Shown piece after piece: positions 1 to 6,086 of a stretch of DNA of 6,564 bases. Every line of letters starts with the position of its first letter. Position 1 is the stretch's first letter. The DNA is from JAVBQU01 sp031548675 (lineage in GTDB: Bacteria; Bacteroidota; Bacteroidia; Bacteroidales; P3): assembly GCA_031548675.1 (NCBI GenBank), contig JAVBQU010000134.1, positions 1 to 6,564 on the forward strand. The letters run 5' to 3'. Position numbers and translations under genes: made by a program. The notes beneath the pieces are model-generated. The model did no database searches. It saw nothing but the letters and a program-made list of their open reading frames with translations, and was not told the origin of the DNA.

Positions 1-25
1 TTTCAAGAAATTGATTACAGCATGA
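1..25 (+). CDS. Possible 3' end of an upstream gene (cut by window edge)
   Basis: One plus-strand frame (codons from base 2) is open from the window edge to a TGA at 23-25 and would encode the tail FKKLITA. That TGA overlaps the ATG of tcdA as ATGA, a typical junction between translationally coupled genes in an operon. Only seven codons are visible, so nothing can be said about the product. The tcdA frame itself is also open back to the left edge, so this call rests on the overlap pattern alone and could be chance. Confidence 0.3.
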
Positions 26-798
26 ATGTTTCTTGGACTGATAGAACCGAATTATTGATAGGAGAACCCAATTTACAGAAATTACAGCAATCCCATGTTT
101 TAGTTGTAGGATTAGGAGGCGTAGGAGCTTATGCCGCAGAAATGCTTTGCAGGGCAGGAGTGGGGCATATGACAGTAGTGGATGGCGATTTTGTGCATGA
201 TACCAATTTGAATAGACAGCTTTTAGCATTAACAAGTACCCAAGGAAAAGCTAAAGCAGAGCTTATGGGTTCGCGATTGTTAGATATAAATCCAAATCTG
301 CATTTAGATATAATTTCTGAATTTATCAAAGATGATAGAATAATAGAAATTTTAGATATGCACAGCTATGATTATGTAGTTGATGCAATAGATACACTTT
401 CCCCAAAAGTTTTTTTACTTTATAATGCTTTAAAGAAGCCTGTTCGCATTGCAAGTTCTATGGGAGCAGGAGGGAGGCTTGACTCTACAAAAATAGAAAT
501 AGCAGACATTTCTAATACACACAATTGCCCGCTGGCGACCTTTGTTCGGAAAAAATTACACCGCTTGGGTGTTTATCATGGGTTTAAAGCCGTGTTTTCA
601 CCTGAACCTATTGTAGAAACTTCGATGAAGCTAGATAATTCAGAGCAAAACAAGCAATCAATTGTAGGAACTATTTCCTATTTGCCTGCTGCTTTTGGCT
701 GTGCTTTAGCTTCTATAGTAATTAGGGATTTACTTGATATGTACGTTTGCAAACCTGCTGATTCTAAAAAGCTTTATGCAAGTAAGCATCACAAATAA
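22..798 (+). CDS. tcdA: tRNA threonylcarbamoyladenosine dehydratase TcdA (ThiF/E1-like)
   Basis: TcdA is an ATP-dependent cytoplasmic enzyme that dehydrates N6-threonylcarbamoyladenosine at position 37 of ANN-decoding tRNAs to its cyclic form (ct6A), usually with a CsdA/CsdE-type sulfur-relay partner. The 258 residues form one E1-like Rossmann domain. Visible marks are the nucleotide loop GLGGVG (30-35), Asp54 at the end of the next strand, NLNRQ (62-66, the conserved Arg finger region), Lys78, DAID..PK (121-129), GAGG (148-151) and a hydrophobic C-terminal helix (about 219-235). E. coli TcdA is 268 residues, so the length fits. ATG at 22 gives the N-terminus ending in DRTELLIG that I expect in Bacteroidota homologues; the frame stays open upstream, so a slightly longer start is not excluded. 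No promoter is visible; it probably follows an upstream gene through ATGA. The gene converges on adk. Other ThiF-family members (MoeB, ThiF) are less likely because the paired CxxC zinc motifs they usually carry are absent. Confidence 0.9.
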   Translation: MNVSWTDRTELLIGEPNLQKLQQSHVLVVGLGGVGAYAAEMLCRAGVGHMTVVDGDFVHDTNLNRQLLALTSTQGKAKAELMGSRLLDINPNLHLDIISEFIKDDRIIEILDMHSYDYVVDAIDTLSPKVFLLYNALKKPVRIASSMGAGGRLDSTKIEIADISNTHNCPLATFVRKKLHRLGVYHGFKAVFSPEPIVETSMKLDNSEQNKQSIVGTISYLPAAFGCALASIVIRDLLDMYVCKPADSKKLYASKHHK

Positions 799-818
799 AT
801 AAGTAGCAGGTACGAAAG

Positions 819-1385
819 TTATAGAGAATCTATAATACTGACAATCTTTTCAAAAACAATATCCACATGATTTTCACCATGTATAGGATATAATTTATGC
901 TGTTCATGATAATAGTTGGCAACTAGCGTTGTCTTATTTTTGTATTCCTGCAACCGCTTTTGAATAACTATTTCTGTATCATCTTTTCTTCCTGAAGATT
1001 GAGCTCTTTCAAGAATACGCCGTATCAACTCTGTTTGCGGAACATCTAAACTAATAGAACAAAGTATATCTTGATTTTTGGCTTTAAGTATATGATCTAA
1101 TTCAATAGCTTGGTTGATGGTTCTTGGAAAACCATCAAAAAGAAAACCATTCTTATGTTCAGATGTACTTAAAATATGTTGAATCATTTCTATCATCACA
1201 TCATCCGGCATAAGGTTGCCATGATCTATGATGTCTTGAGCTTGTAAACCAAGTTCCGTTTGGTCTGTAATTTCTTGTCGTAATATATCCCCTGTAGATA
1301 TATGGTAAAGATTGTATTTTTCGATTAATTTTTTTGATTGTGTTCCTTTACCGGAACCGGGAGCCCCAAAAATGACAATATTCAT
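819..1385 (-). CDS. adk: Adenylate kinase (short, zinc-free LID)
   Basis: Adk is a cytoplasmic enzyme that interconverts ATP + AMP and 2 ADP, setting the adenylate energy charge and feeding salvaged AMP into the ADP/ATP pool. The 188-residue protein starts with the P-loop GAPGSGKGT (7-15). It continues with the AMP-site segment HISTGDILR (28-36), DGFPRT (84-89, with the AMP-binding Arg88), the short LID segment with Arg127 and GRKDD (132-136), and Arg144 in IQKRLQEY. The LID lacks the roughly 27-residue insertion and the four-Cys zinc site of long bacterial Adks. This short form of about 190 residues is usual in Bacteroidales. Its ATG lies 30 bases after the hpt stop on the same strand, so the two form a purine-salvage operon. 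The last codons contain a small dyad (820-834). The stop is 20 bases from the convergent tcdA stop. I am very confident of the function. Confidence 0.97.
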   Translation of the reverse strand: MNIVIFGAPGSGKGTQSKKLIEKYNLYHISTGDILRQEITDQTELGLQAQDIIDHGNLMPDDVMIEMIQHILSTSEHKNGFLFDGFPRTINQAIELDHILKAKNQDILCSISLDVPQTELIRRILERAQSSGRKDDTEIVIQKRLQEYKNKTTLVANYYHEQHKLYPIHGENHVDIVFEKIVSIIDSL

Positions 1386-1415
1386 TACACGTTTTTTAAT
1401 TCCAAAGAGAAATAC

Positions 1416-1955
1416 TTATTTGGATATTTGATATAAATTCGGGTAATTTCTTCCCAACCCTTTATAATCAAGTCCATAACCTACAATAAATTCTTCAGGT
1501 ATTTCTTTTCCAATATATTTTATATGATAATTCTGATTAAATTTAAATTGCTTCAAAAATAAAGCACAAACCTCAATTGTATTAGCTTTTGATGTTGATA
1601 AAGCATTTAATAAATAAGATAATGTTAGACCAGATTCTATAATATCTTCTACAATAATAATATCCCGTCCGGCAAGATTATTTTCTAATCCTATAATTTC
1701 TTTTACAGATTCTGATTGGTTTATACCATCATAAGAAGATAACCTTATAAAATTCACCTCACAATCGATGGTTAATTTCTTTAATAAATCACCAGCAAAC
1801 ATAAATGCGCCATTAAGGACTATTATTATTAAAGGACATTTATGCTGATAATCTCTATTAATACTATCAGCTAAATCTCTGATGATCATATTAATTTTAT
1901 TCTCGGTAAGGTAAAGTCGAAAATTCGAATCTTTTAATTTAATTCTCTTTTGCAT
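1416..1955 (-). CDS. hpt: Hypoxanthine phosphoribosyltransferase
   Basis: Hpt is a cytoplasmic purine-salvage enzyme that condenses hypoxanthine (often also guanine) with PRPP to give IMP or GMP. The 179-residue length is normal. Type I phosphoribosyltransferase landmarks are in order: the PPi loop VLNGAFMFAGDL (46-57), the flexible-loop region LSSYDG (72-77), the PRPP motif VEDIIESGLT (102-111), Lys135 at the purine O6-contact position, and VGYGLDY...GRN (158-170) with the metal-side Asp163. The oddity is in the PRPP motif: family members normally read EDxxD[T/S]G, but here the second acidic residue, the catalytic-base position (human Asp137), is Glu107. The codon is unambiguously GAA. A Bacteroidota-like promoter lies just upstream, and adk follows after 30 bases. 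The ATG at 1955 places the usual short N-terminal strand in front of the core fold. Confidence 0.95.
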   Translation of the reverse strand: MQKRIKLKDSNFRLYLTENKINMIIRDLADSINRDYQHKCPLIIIVLNGAFMFAGDLLKKLTIDCEVNFIRLSSYDGINQSESVKEIIGLENNLAGRDIIIVEDIIESGLTLSYLLNALSTSKANTIEVCALFLKQFKFNQNYHIKYIGKEIPEEFIVGYGLDYKGLGRNYPNLYQISK

Positions 1956-1976
1956 TTTGGTTGAAATTTAGTTATG

Positions 1977-2007
1977 CAAAGGTCTATATAAAAAGGTTCG
2001 TTGCAAA
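1977..2007 (-). promoter_or_regulatory. Putative hpt-adk promoter (Bacteroidota type)
   Basis: Reading the minus strand, TTTG (2007-2004) is followed after 19 bases by GACCTTTG (1984-1977). This matches the Bacteroidota -33 TTTG / -7 TAnnTTTG pattern with one mismatch (G for the first T). The start of transcription would fall near 1970, leaving a leader of about 15 bases before the hpt ATG. The position directly after the malic enzyme stop suggests that hpt-adk has its own promoter. Confidence 0.5.
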
Positions 2008-2026
2008 ATTTTTTATGTTAAAAAAT
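2008..2026. repeat. AT-only inverted repeat between malic enzyme and hpt
   Basis: ATTTTTTA (2008-2015) and TAAAAAAT (2019-2026) are perfect 8-base arms around a TGT loop. The dyad lies in the 86-base gap after the malic enzyme stop and just upstream of the hpt -33 element. It could act as a weak terminator for the peptidase-malic enzyme unit, but an AT-only hairpin is weak and such dyads occur by chance in DNA this AT-rich. Confidence 0.3.
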
Positions 2027-2041
2027 GGGCTACAATATAAA

Positions 2042-3511
2042 TCAAATCTGTGTTTTAGGATTTTTAATATCTCTGACTATACTTGTGAAAATTTCATTAA
2101 TTATTTCAATGGAAATAGGTTGAAATGCCCCATTATCCATTAATGAATGATATAAGTTCGTAAAATATTCAATATCTTTGATTGTTTTTATTAAAATATC
2201 ATCATATTGCATACTATTTCTAGCCACACCATCTTTTATCGCTTGCGTACCTACAGCAGCCGCTATATGAGGAAAAACCTGCGTTTCCTCCATGTTTGGA
2301 ATAATATTTTCCGGAGTAATACCTCGTTGTTCTGCAAACGATGCTATGGCATGAGCAGCGGCAATAGCCATATTGTCGGTTATTTTTTTTGCCCGAACTA
2401 ATAATGCACCTTTCAAAATACCGGGAAACCCCAAAGAATTATTTACTTGATTAGGGAAATCGCCTCTTCCTGTAGCAACTATAAAAGCTCCGGCTTGTTT
2501 AGCAGCATAAGGATATATTTCCGGAACCGGATTAGAACACGCAAATACAATAGCCCTAGAAGCCATTAATTTTATCCATTCCGGTTTAATTACATTCGGT
2601 CCGGGTGTTGATAAAGCTATCAGCACATCAGCTTGTTTCATCGCCTCCTCAATATTCTGAATTTTATTAGGATTAGTTTGAGAACATAATTCCCACTGTC
2701 TATAATACCTCAAATCATTTTGCATATCTGCCCGATTTGAATCTAAGGCACCATGCACATCAAAAATGATTATTTTTGAAGGATCTGCTCCATCTTTTAT
2801 CAACAAACGTGCAACGGTTGTATTAGCAGCTCCGGCTCCAAATAATACTATTCGGGCATCAGTTATTTTTTTCTCTGCTAATTTCAGTGCATTTATGAGA
2901 GCGGCTAGAGTTACACATGCCGTACCTTGGGCATCATCGTGCCAAACCGGTATGCTACATGACTGTAATTCATCAAGTACTTTAAAGCAATTCGGCTGCG
3001 ATATATCTTCCAAATTTACTGCTCCAAAGCTATGCTGGCACATCTTTACAAAATCAATAATCTTCTGTGGATTATTTTCTCCATTTTCATCTTTACTATC
3101 TATACATAGAGGAATCGCATCGATACCTGCTAGATATTTCATGAGAAAAGCTTTTCCTTCCATAACTCCCAAACCTCCGGCAGGAGTACAGTCTCCATCT
3201 CCCAATACGCGCGTAGAATCGCTTATTACGGCAACTGTATTTCCACGATTACTTAATTCAAAAGAAGCATCGTTATGATCCCTAATGATTGTCGAAATTT
3301 TAGATACACCGGGCGTATACCACACACTGAGCCAGTTAAAACCCCAAATAGGAATTTTAGGCATAATCTGAATCTTTCCTTTATAAAACTGGTGGGCTTT
3401 TTCTGCCAATGCTTTTAAAAAAAGCGTTTGAGCCTGTGCTTTTTGCTCTTCTGTAAAATCGTTTGGAAAGGCTTCCGAAAGGTTATTTAAACTTATATCA
3501 AGATTTGCCAT
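2042..3511 (-). CDS. Malic enzyme, short form (oxaloacetate-decarboxylating)
   Basis: This enzyme catalyses oxidative decarboxylation of L-malate to pyruvate and CO2 with reduction of NAD(P)+. It is cytoplasmic and links the C4 acids of the fumarate/succinate route to pyruvate. The 489 residues are collinear with the prokaryotic malic enzyme core. The catalytic Tyr65 sits in WYTPGVS (64-70) and the catalytic Lys120 in EGKAFLMK (118-125). Metal ligands are in NLEDIS (166-171) and HDDAQGTA (191-198). The dinucleotide fold begins GAGAANT (225-231) with Asp251 closing its second strand. FACSNPVPEI (323-332) and ATGRGDFPNQVNN (346-358) follow. It ends soon after the core, so it lacks the C-terminal phosphotransacetylase-like domain of the roughly 760-residue MaeB proteins common in Bacteroidota. 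I cannot assign NAD versus NADP use from sequence. Its ATG shares one base with the stop of the M23 gene (TAATG), so it is probably co-transcribed with and translationally coupled to that gene. Confidence 0.93.
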   Translation of the reverse strand: MANLDISLNNLSEAFPNDFTEEQKAQAQTLFLKALAEKAHQFYKGKIQIMPKIPIWGFNWLSVWYTPGVSKISTIIRDHNDASFELSNRGNTVAVISDSTRVLGDGDCTPAGGLGVMEGKAFLMKYLAGIDAIPLCIDSKDENGENNPQKIIDFVKMCQHSFGAVNLEDISQPNCFKVLDELQSCSIPVWHDDAQGTACVTLAALINALKLAEKKITDARIVLFGAGAANTTVARLLIKDGADPSKIIIFDVHGALDSNRADMQNDLRYYRQWELCSQTNPNKIQNIEEAMKQADVLIALSTPGPNVIKPEWIKLMASRAIVFACSNPVPEIYPYAAKQAGAFIVATGRGDFPNQVNNSLGFPGILKGALLVRAKKITDNMAIAAAHAIASFAEQRGITPENIIPNMEETQVFPHIAAAVGTQAIKDGVARNSMQYDDILIKTIKDIEYFTNLYHSLMDNGAFQPISIEIINEIFTSIVRDIKNPKTQI

Positions 3512-4740
3512 TAAATGCTTAATTTTTTATTCATTTCTTCCACAATCTTTTTAAAAGCGTCCCTGTTAGCGTCCTTTATAGGATCGGATGGGGGAGATAT
3601 CAATTTAAGGGGATCTACAGCCGTTCCGTTTTTATAAACCCGAAAATCTAAATGAGGTCCTGTAGAAAGACCTGTGCTACCCACATAACCTATAATTTGT
3701 CCTTGGCTTATCCGACTTCCTTTTGCTATTCCTTCTCCATATTTTGATAAATGTAGATAAGCTGATTCGAAACCATTATTATGCTGAATTTTTACCATGT
3801 GTCCGGCTCCGCCCGCATACGATTTAGAAATAACAATTCCATTACCAATAGACTGAACCGGCGTTCCTGCAGGAGCTGCATAATCCACTCCATGATGCGG
3901 ACGGCGTATTTTAAGTACCGGATGTAAACGGCTATTGGAAAATTTAGAGCTGATTCGGGAAAACTTTAAAGGTGCTTTTAAAAATGCTTTTTTCAAATTA
4001 CTGCCTTTTTCGTCATAATAATTAATTGTACTATCCTCAGGAAAGTAATAAGCCATGTAAGTTTTTCCATCATGATCGAAACGAGCGGCATAGATTCGTT
4101 CTATGCCGACAGAAGTCGTATCAACAAACAATTCTGTATAGTATACTTTAAATTTATCACCTTTTTGCAGTCCAAAGAAATCAATACTCCATTGGTATAT
4201 ATCCGATAAATCCATGGCTAATTGTGCTGAAGAACCTATATTTATCATTGCATTCCAAAGAGAACTTTCTATAACACCTTCTTTAGTGAAATCTTTTTTG
4301 GTAACTTTTTTTTCTCCTTTATAAACCCGGATTGAATCTTTCAAATCAAAAATGACATAGGAAGTCAAATTACTTTCATAAACAAGATAATGTAAAATCG
4401 ATGAATCTTTGGAAAGTATTGCTGTATAATGATTTCCACTACGTAATGTTCTAAAATCAAATATATCATTAGAATATTTGACGATTTTATCAACCGTTTG
4501 CATCGTAACTCCGTACTTTTGAAACAAATCGGAAAAAGTTTCCCGGTCTTGAACTTCTTGCTGGATTACAGTTAAATCATTTATTACAATACCGTATAAA
4601 TAACTATTTTTTTGTGCAGTTTTTAAGGGTGCAGTTGCAGCTGGTTGTTTGGGTAAAAAAAAGACTCTGACAGTAATAACTGCCAGCAATGAGACAAAAA
4701 TAATAAGCCCCAGAATGATATAAATCTTTTTTTTCTGCAT
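3511..4740 (-). CDS. Membrane-anchored M23 (LytM-type) peptidase
   Basis: This is a predicted cell-wall endopeptidase that cuts peptidoglycan cross-links on the periplasmic side, allowing wall growth or shaping. The 409-residue protein has basic residues 3-5, then one membrane helix (about 6-28) that acts as an uncleaved signal anchor. Next are a linker, a domain at about 59-135 resembling the N-terminal (OapA/LysM-like) domain of MepM/Csd3-type enzymes, a second beta-rich domain (about 150-250), and the LytM domain (about 257-375). The LytM motifs are HHGVD (282-286, zinc ligands His282 and Asp286), His330 in YLHLS, and GPHLDFR (361-367). Asp365 sits where the HxH motif normally has the third zinc-ligand His. 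A -7 box lies about 45 bases upstream of the ATG. The downstream malic enzyme overlaps it by one base. I am confident of the family; the exact bond cut is not predictable, and a non-catalytic regulatory role is possible given Asp365. Confidence 0.92.
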   Translation of the reverse strand: MQKKKIYIILGLIIFVSLLAVITVRVFFLPKQPAATAPLKTAQKNSYLYGIVINDLTVIQQEVQDRETFSDLFQKYGVTMQTVDKIVKYSNDIFDFRTLRSGNHYTAILSKDSSILHYLVYESNLTSYVIFDLKDSIRVYKGEKKVTKKDFTKEGVIESSLWNAMINIGSSAQLAMDLSDIYQWSIDFFGLQKGDKFKVYYTELFVDTTSVGIERIYAARFDHDGKTYMAYYFPEDSTINYYDEKGSNLKKAFLKAPLKFSRISSKFSNSRLHPVLKIRRPHHGVDYAAPAGTPVQSIGNGIVISKSYAGGAGHMVKIQHNNGFESAYLHLSKYGEGIAKGSRISQGQIIGYVGSTGLSTGPHLDFRVYKNGTAVDPLKLISPPSDPIKDANRDAFKKIVEEMNKKLSI

Positions 4741-4783
4741 TATTCTTAGAAATTCTAATAGAATAGCGTTTTAATATGAATTT

Positions 4784-4791
4784 CAAAGTTA
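4784..4791 (-). promoter_or_regulatory. Putative -7 box for the M23-malic enzyme unit
   Basis: The minus strand reads TAACTTTG, a perfect match to the Bacteroidota -7 consensus TAnnTTTG. It lies about 43 bases upstream of the M23 ATG, giving a leader of roughly 35-40 bases. I see no clear TTG at the expected -33 position, so support comes from the -7 box and its location only. Confidence 0.45.
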
Positions 4792-4870
4792 CAAATTTTG
4801 ATAAACGGATTCTTTTAACTACTTTTTTTTTGTCCACATAAATAATAACAATAGTATCTAATCATCACTA

Positions 4871-4898
4871 TCTGTGAACATTTACAGACATTTTCTGT
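4871..4898. repeat. TCTGT / ACAGA / TCTGT dyad cluster
   Basis: TCTGT (4871-4875), ACAGA (4884-4888) and TCTGT (4894-4898) form two overlapping inverted repeats that share the central arm. Within the same stretch ACATTT occurs at 4878-4883 and again at 4888-4893, exactly 10 bases apart, or about one helical turn. The cluster lies about 80 bases upstream of the M23 -7 box, so it could be an operator or activator site. The arms are short and chance is not excluded. Confidence 0.3.
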
Positions 4899-4991
4899 TA
4901 TATATTCATTCAATTATTTTGTTATATAATTTATATTATGTTAAGTAACTGAATAGAATAACGAAAAAATAAATAGTGATTCCCTTGCACT

Positions 4992-5912
4992 TTAATATTT
5001 TCCTTGCAATCTTTCAGCCATAAATTGAACACCATCGATACTATGAATTCCCTGAACATCTATCATGATACTCTCTATGCCGAATACCCTTCCATTTTTT
5101 ACTGCAGTAAGATTTTTATAGGGAAATGTTTTACAAAAATCAGATAAATCATCATTCCGGATAAAAATATAATCAGGATTTTGCTCAAATAATTTTTCAC
5201 GGCTATATGTCCAGTTTGAAGAATTTTCAGCAATATTTTTTCCTCCGGCTAAATTTATCATATCATTAATAAATGTATTTCCACCAGCAGTAAAGTCTCC
5301 GGCTTGACCATAACCGATTACATAATATACTGTTGGTTTTTTATTTTCATTTTTTGTTAGCTCCTTAATATAAGATAATTGTTTATTTATACTTAAAGTA
5401 ATACTATCCGCTTTTTCCTTTGCATTTAAAATCTGCCCCATTAGTGTTAAGGTCTGAAAAATACCTGAAAACCTATCTTTTTCCGGAAATGCAATAACCG
5501 GAACTCCTACCCTTTCCAATGTTTCCACAAAATGCTTGGTAAAAATGGATGAAACTATAACTAAATCAGGATTTAAAGAAATTATTTTTTCAATATTTGC
5601 ATCCGTAAGACCTCCTATTTTGGGCAAAGAACAAGCTTCTTTGGGATATAAACAAAACTCACTTCGAGCTATTTGTTTTTGACCTTGCCCTAAAGCAAAA
5701 ATTATTTCGGTAATACCCGGCGATACTGATATAATTCTTTTAGGTTCATGCTGTAAAATAATATTCCGCCCATAATAATCTGTCACTTTCAAAAAAGGCT
5801 TACTTACGCCCTCTTGATGTTTATTATTTTTACAGCCGGATAATGATAAAAGCAATACAAAAACAACAATAAATTGAGCTTTTTGAGTAAAAAAACGAGG
5901 ATAAAAATACAT
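4992..5912 (-). CDS. BtuF-like ABC-transporter substrate-binding lipoprotein
   Basis: This is a class III periplasmic binding protein (BtuF/FepB/FhuD fold) predicted to deliver cobalamin, heme or an iron-siderophore to an inner-membrane FecCD/BtuC-type permease. The 306-residue precursor has a signal peptide (hydrophobic 14-26) and lipobox LSGC with Cys27 as the lipidated residue. The N-lobe carries PKRIISVSPGITEIIFALG (57-75), including Glu69 at the usual permease-docking position, then YP (89-90), LPKIGG (96-101) and LNPDLVI (113-119). The C-lobe carries TAGGNTFINDMINLAGG (208-224), then NW.YSREKL (233-241) with Glu239 as the probable second docking glutamate, and NPDYIFI (245-251). The hinge helix falls between the lobes as expected. 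BtuF-like is my best match, but sequence alone does not separate cobamide from iron-complex ligands. No permease or ATPase gene adjoins it: nrnA diverges upstream and an M23 gene follows after 251 bases. Confidence 0.88.
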   Translation of the reverse strand: MYFYPRFFTQKAQFIVVFVLLLSLSGCKNNKHQEGVSKPFLKVTDYYGRNIILQHEPKRIISVSPGITEIIFALGQGQKQIARSEFCLYPKEACSLPKIGGLTDANIEKIISLNPDLVIVSSIFTKHFVETLERVGVPVIAFPEKDRFSGIFQTLTLMGQILNAKEKADSITLSINKQLSYIKELTKNENKKPTVYYVIGYGQAGDFTAGGNTFINDMINLAGGKNIAENSSNWTYSREKLFEQNPDYIFIRNDDLSDFCKTFPYKNLTAVKNGRVFGIESIMIDVQGIHSIDGVQFMAERLQGKY

Positions 5913-5936
5913 ATTATTCTAATAATTTCTTGCTTG

Positions 5937-5944
5937 CAAAGGTA
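5937..5944 (-). promoter_or_regulatory. Putative -7 box for the BtuF-like lipoprotein gene
   Basis: The minus strand reads TACCTTTG, a perfect TAnnTTTG match, about 24 bases upstream of the ATG. The implied leader is therefore only about 15-20 bases, far too short for a cobalamin riboswitch. A matching -33 TTTG is not evident. Confidence 0.5.
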
Positions 5945-6006
5945 ATAATCTTTTATTTAATAGTTCTTTTGTTATATATCTGTATAAAAATCAGGATGTT
6001 GATAAA

Positions 6007-6022
6007 TTGTTAATTTGTTAAT
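6007..6022. repeat. Tandem direct repeat TTGTTAAT x2
   Basis: The 8-base unit TTGTTAAT occurs twice head to tail in the 174-base divergent region between the lipoprotein gene and nrnA. It lies 31-47 bases upstream of the nrnA -7 box, where an activator could bind. It may equally be low-complexity AT sequence. Confidence 0.35.
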
Positions 6023-6053
6023 ATTTATAGTTACTCAAAACAATTAATATGTG

Positions 6054-6061
6054 TATATTTG
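6054..6061 (+). promoter_or_regulatory. Putative -7 box for nrnA
   Basis: TATATTTG matches TAnnTTTG perfectly and ends 25 bases before the TTG start codon of nrnA, which predicts a leader of about 20 bases. No clean -33 TTTG is seen near 6030-6034. The good -7 match and short spacing support both the promoter and the chosen start. Confidence 0.5.
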
Positions 6062-6086
6062 CAACAATTAATTTAACAAATCAGCT

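Larger units (their letters stand above)
4741..4991. other. AT-rich intergenic region between the lipoprotein and M23 genes
   Basis: This 251-base spacer holds no convincing gene. It contains the putative M23 promoter box (4784-4791), a run of nine T on the plus strand (about 4823-4831), and a CTGT/ACAG repeat cluster (4871-4898). Just after the lipoprotein stop the minus strand is T-rich but has no stem before it, so I see no classic intrinsic terminator. I do not recognise any structured RNA. Confidence 0.6.

Noticed and set aside
820..834. TATAGA-GAA-TCTATA hairpin as a terminator for adk
   Set aside because: The stem is six mostly A-T pairs, lies inside the final adk codons and has no following T-tract on the minus strand.
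1386..1415. TCTCTTTG in the hpt-adk gap as a separate adk promoter
   Set aside because: It lacks the TA of the TAnnTTTG box and has no supporting -33 element that I can see. The 30-base gap is better explained by co-transcription with hpt.
1961..2143. 60-codon plus-strand frame over the hpt promoter and the malic enzyme 3' end
   Set aside because: It needs a TTG start, runs antisense into the malic enzyme gene and crosses the likely hpt promoter. Its translation resembles nothing I know.
2766..3278. 170-codon open frame antisense to the malic enzyme gene
   Set aside because: It lies wholly opposite a strongly conserved enzyme core (catalytic Lys, metal ligands, dinucleotide fold), and its translation shows no domain I recognise. 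It is a mirror of the real gene's codon pattern.
4604..4837. 77-codon minus-strand frame overlapping the start of the M23 gene
   Set aside because: It begins with GTG beside a poly-A run, its lysine-rich start comes from AT-rich spacer sequence, and most of it is an alternate frame of the M23 signal anchor.
4864..4980. 8-base inverted repeat ATCACTAT (4864-4871) / ATAGTGAT (4973-4980)
   Set aside because: The arms are 101 bases apart and an 8-base match is about what chance gives across a 250-base AT-rich spacer. No extension or structure supports it.
4983..5008. Direct repeat CCTTGCA (4983-4989 and 5002-5008)
   Set aside because: One copy encodes the last residues of the lipoprotein. Seven bases is too short to distinguish from chance.
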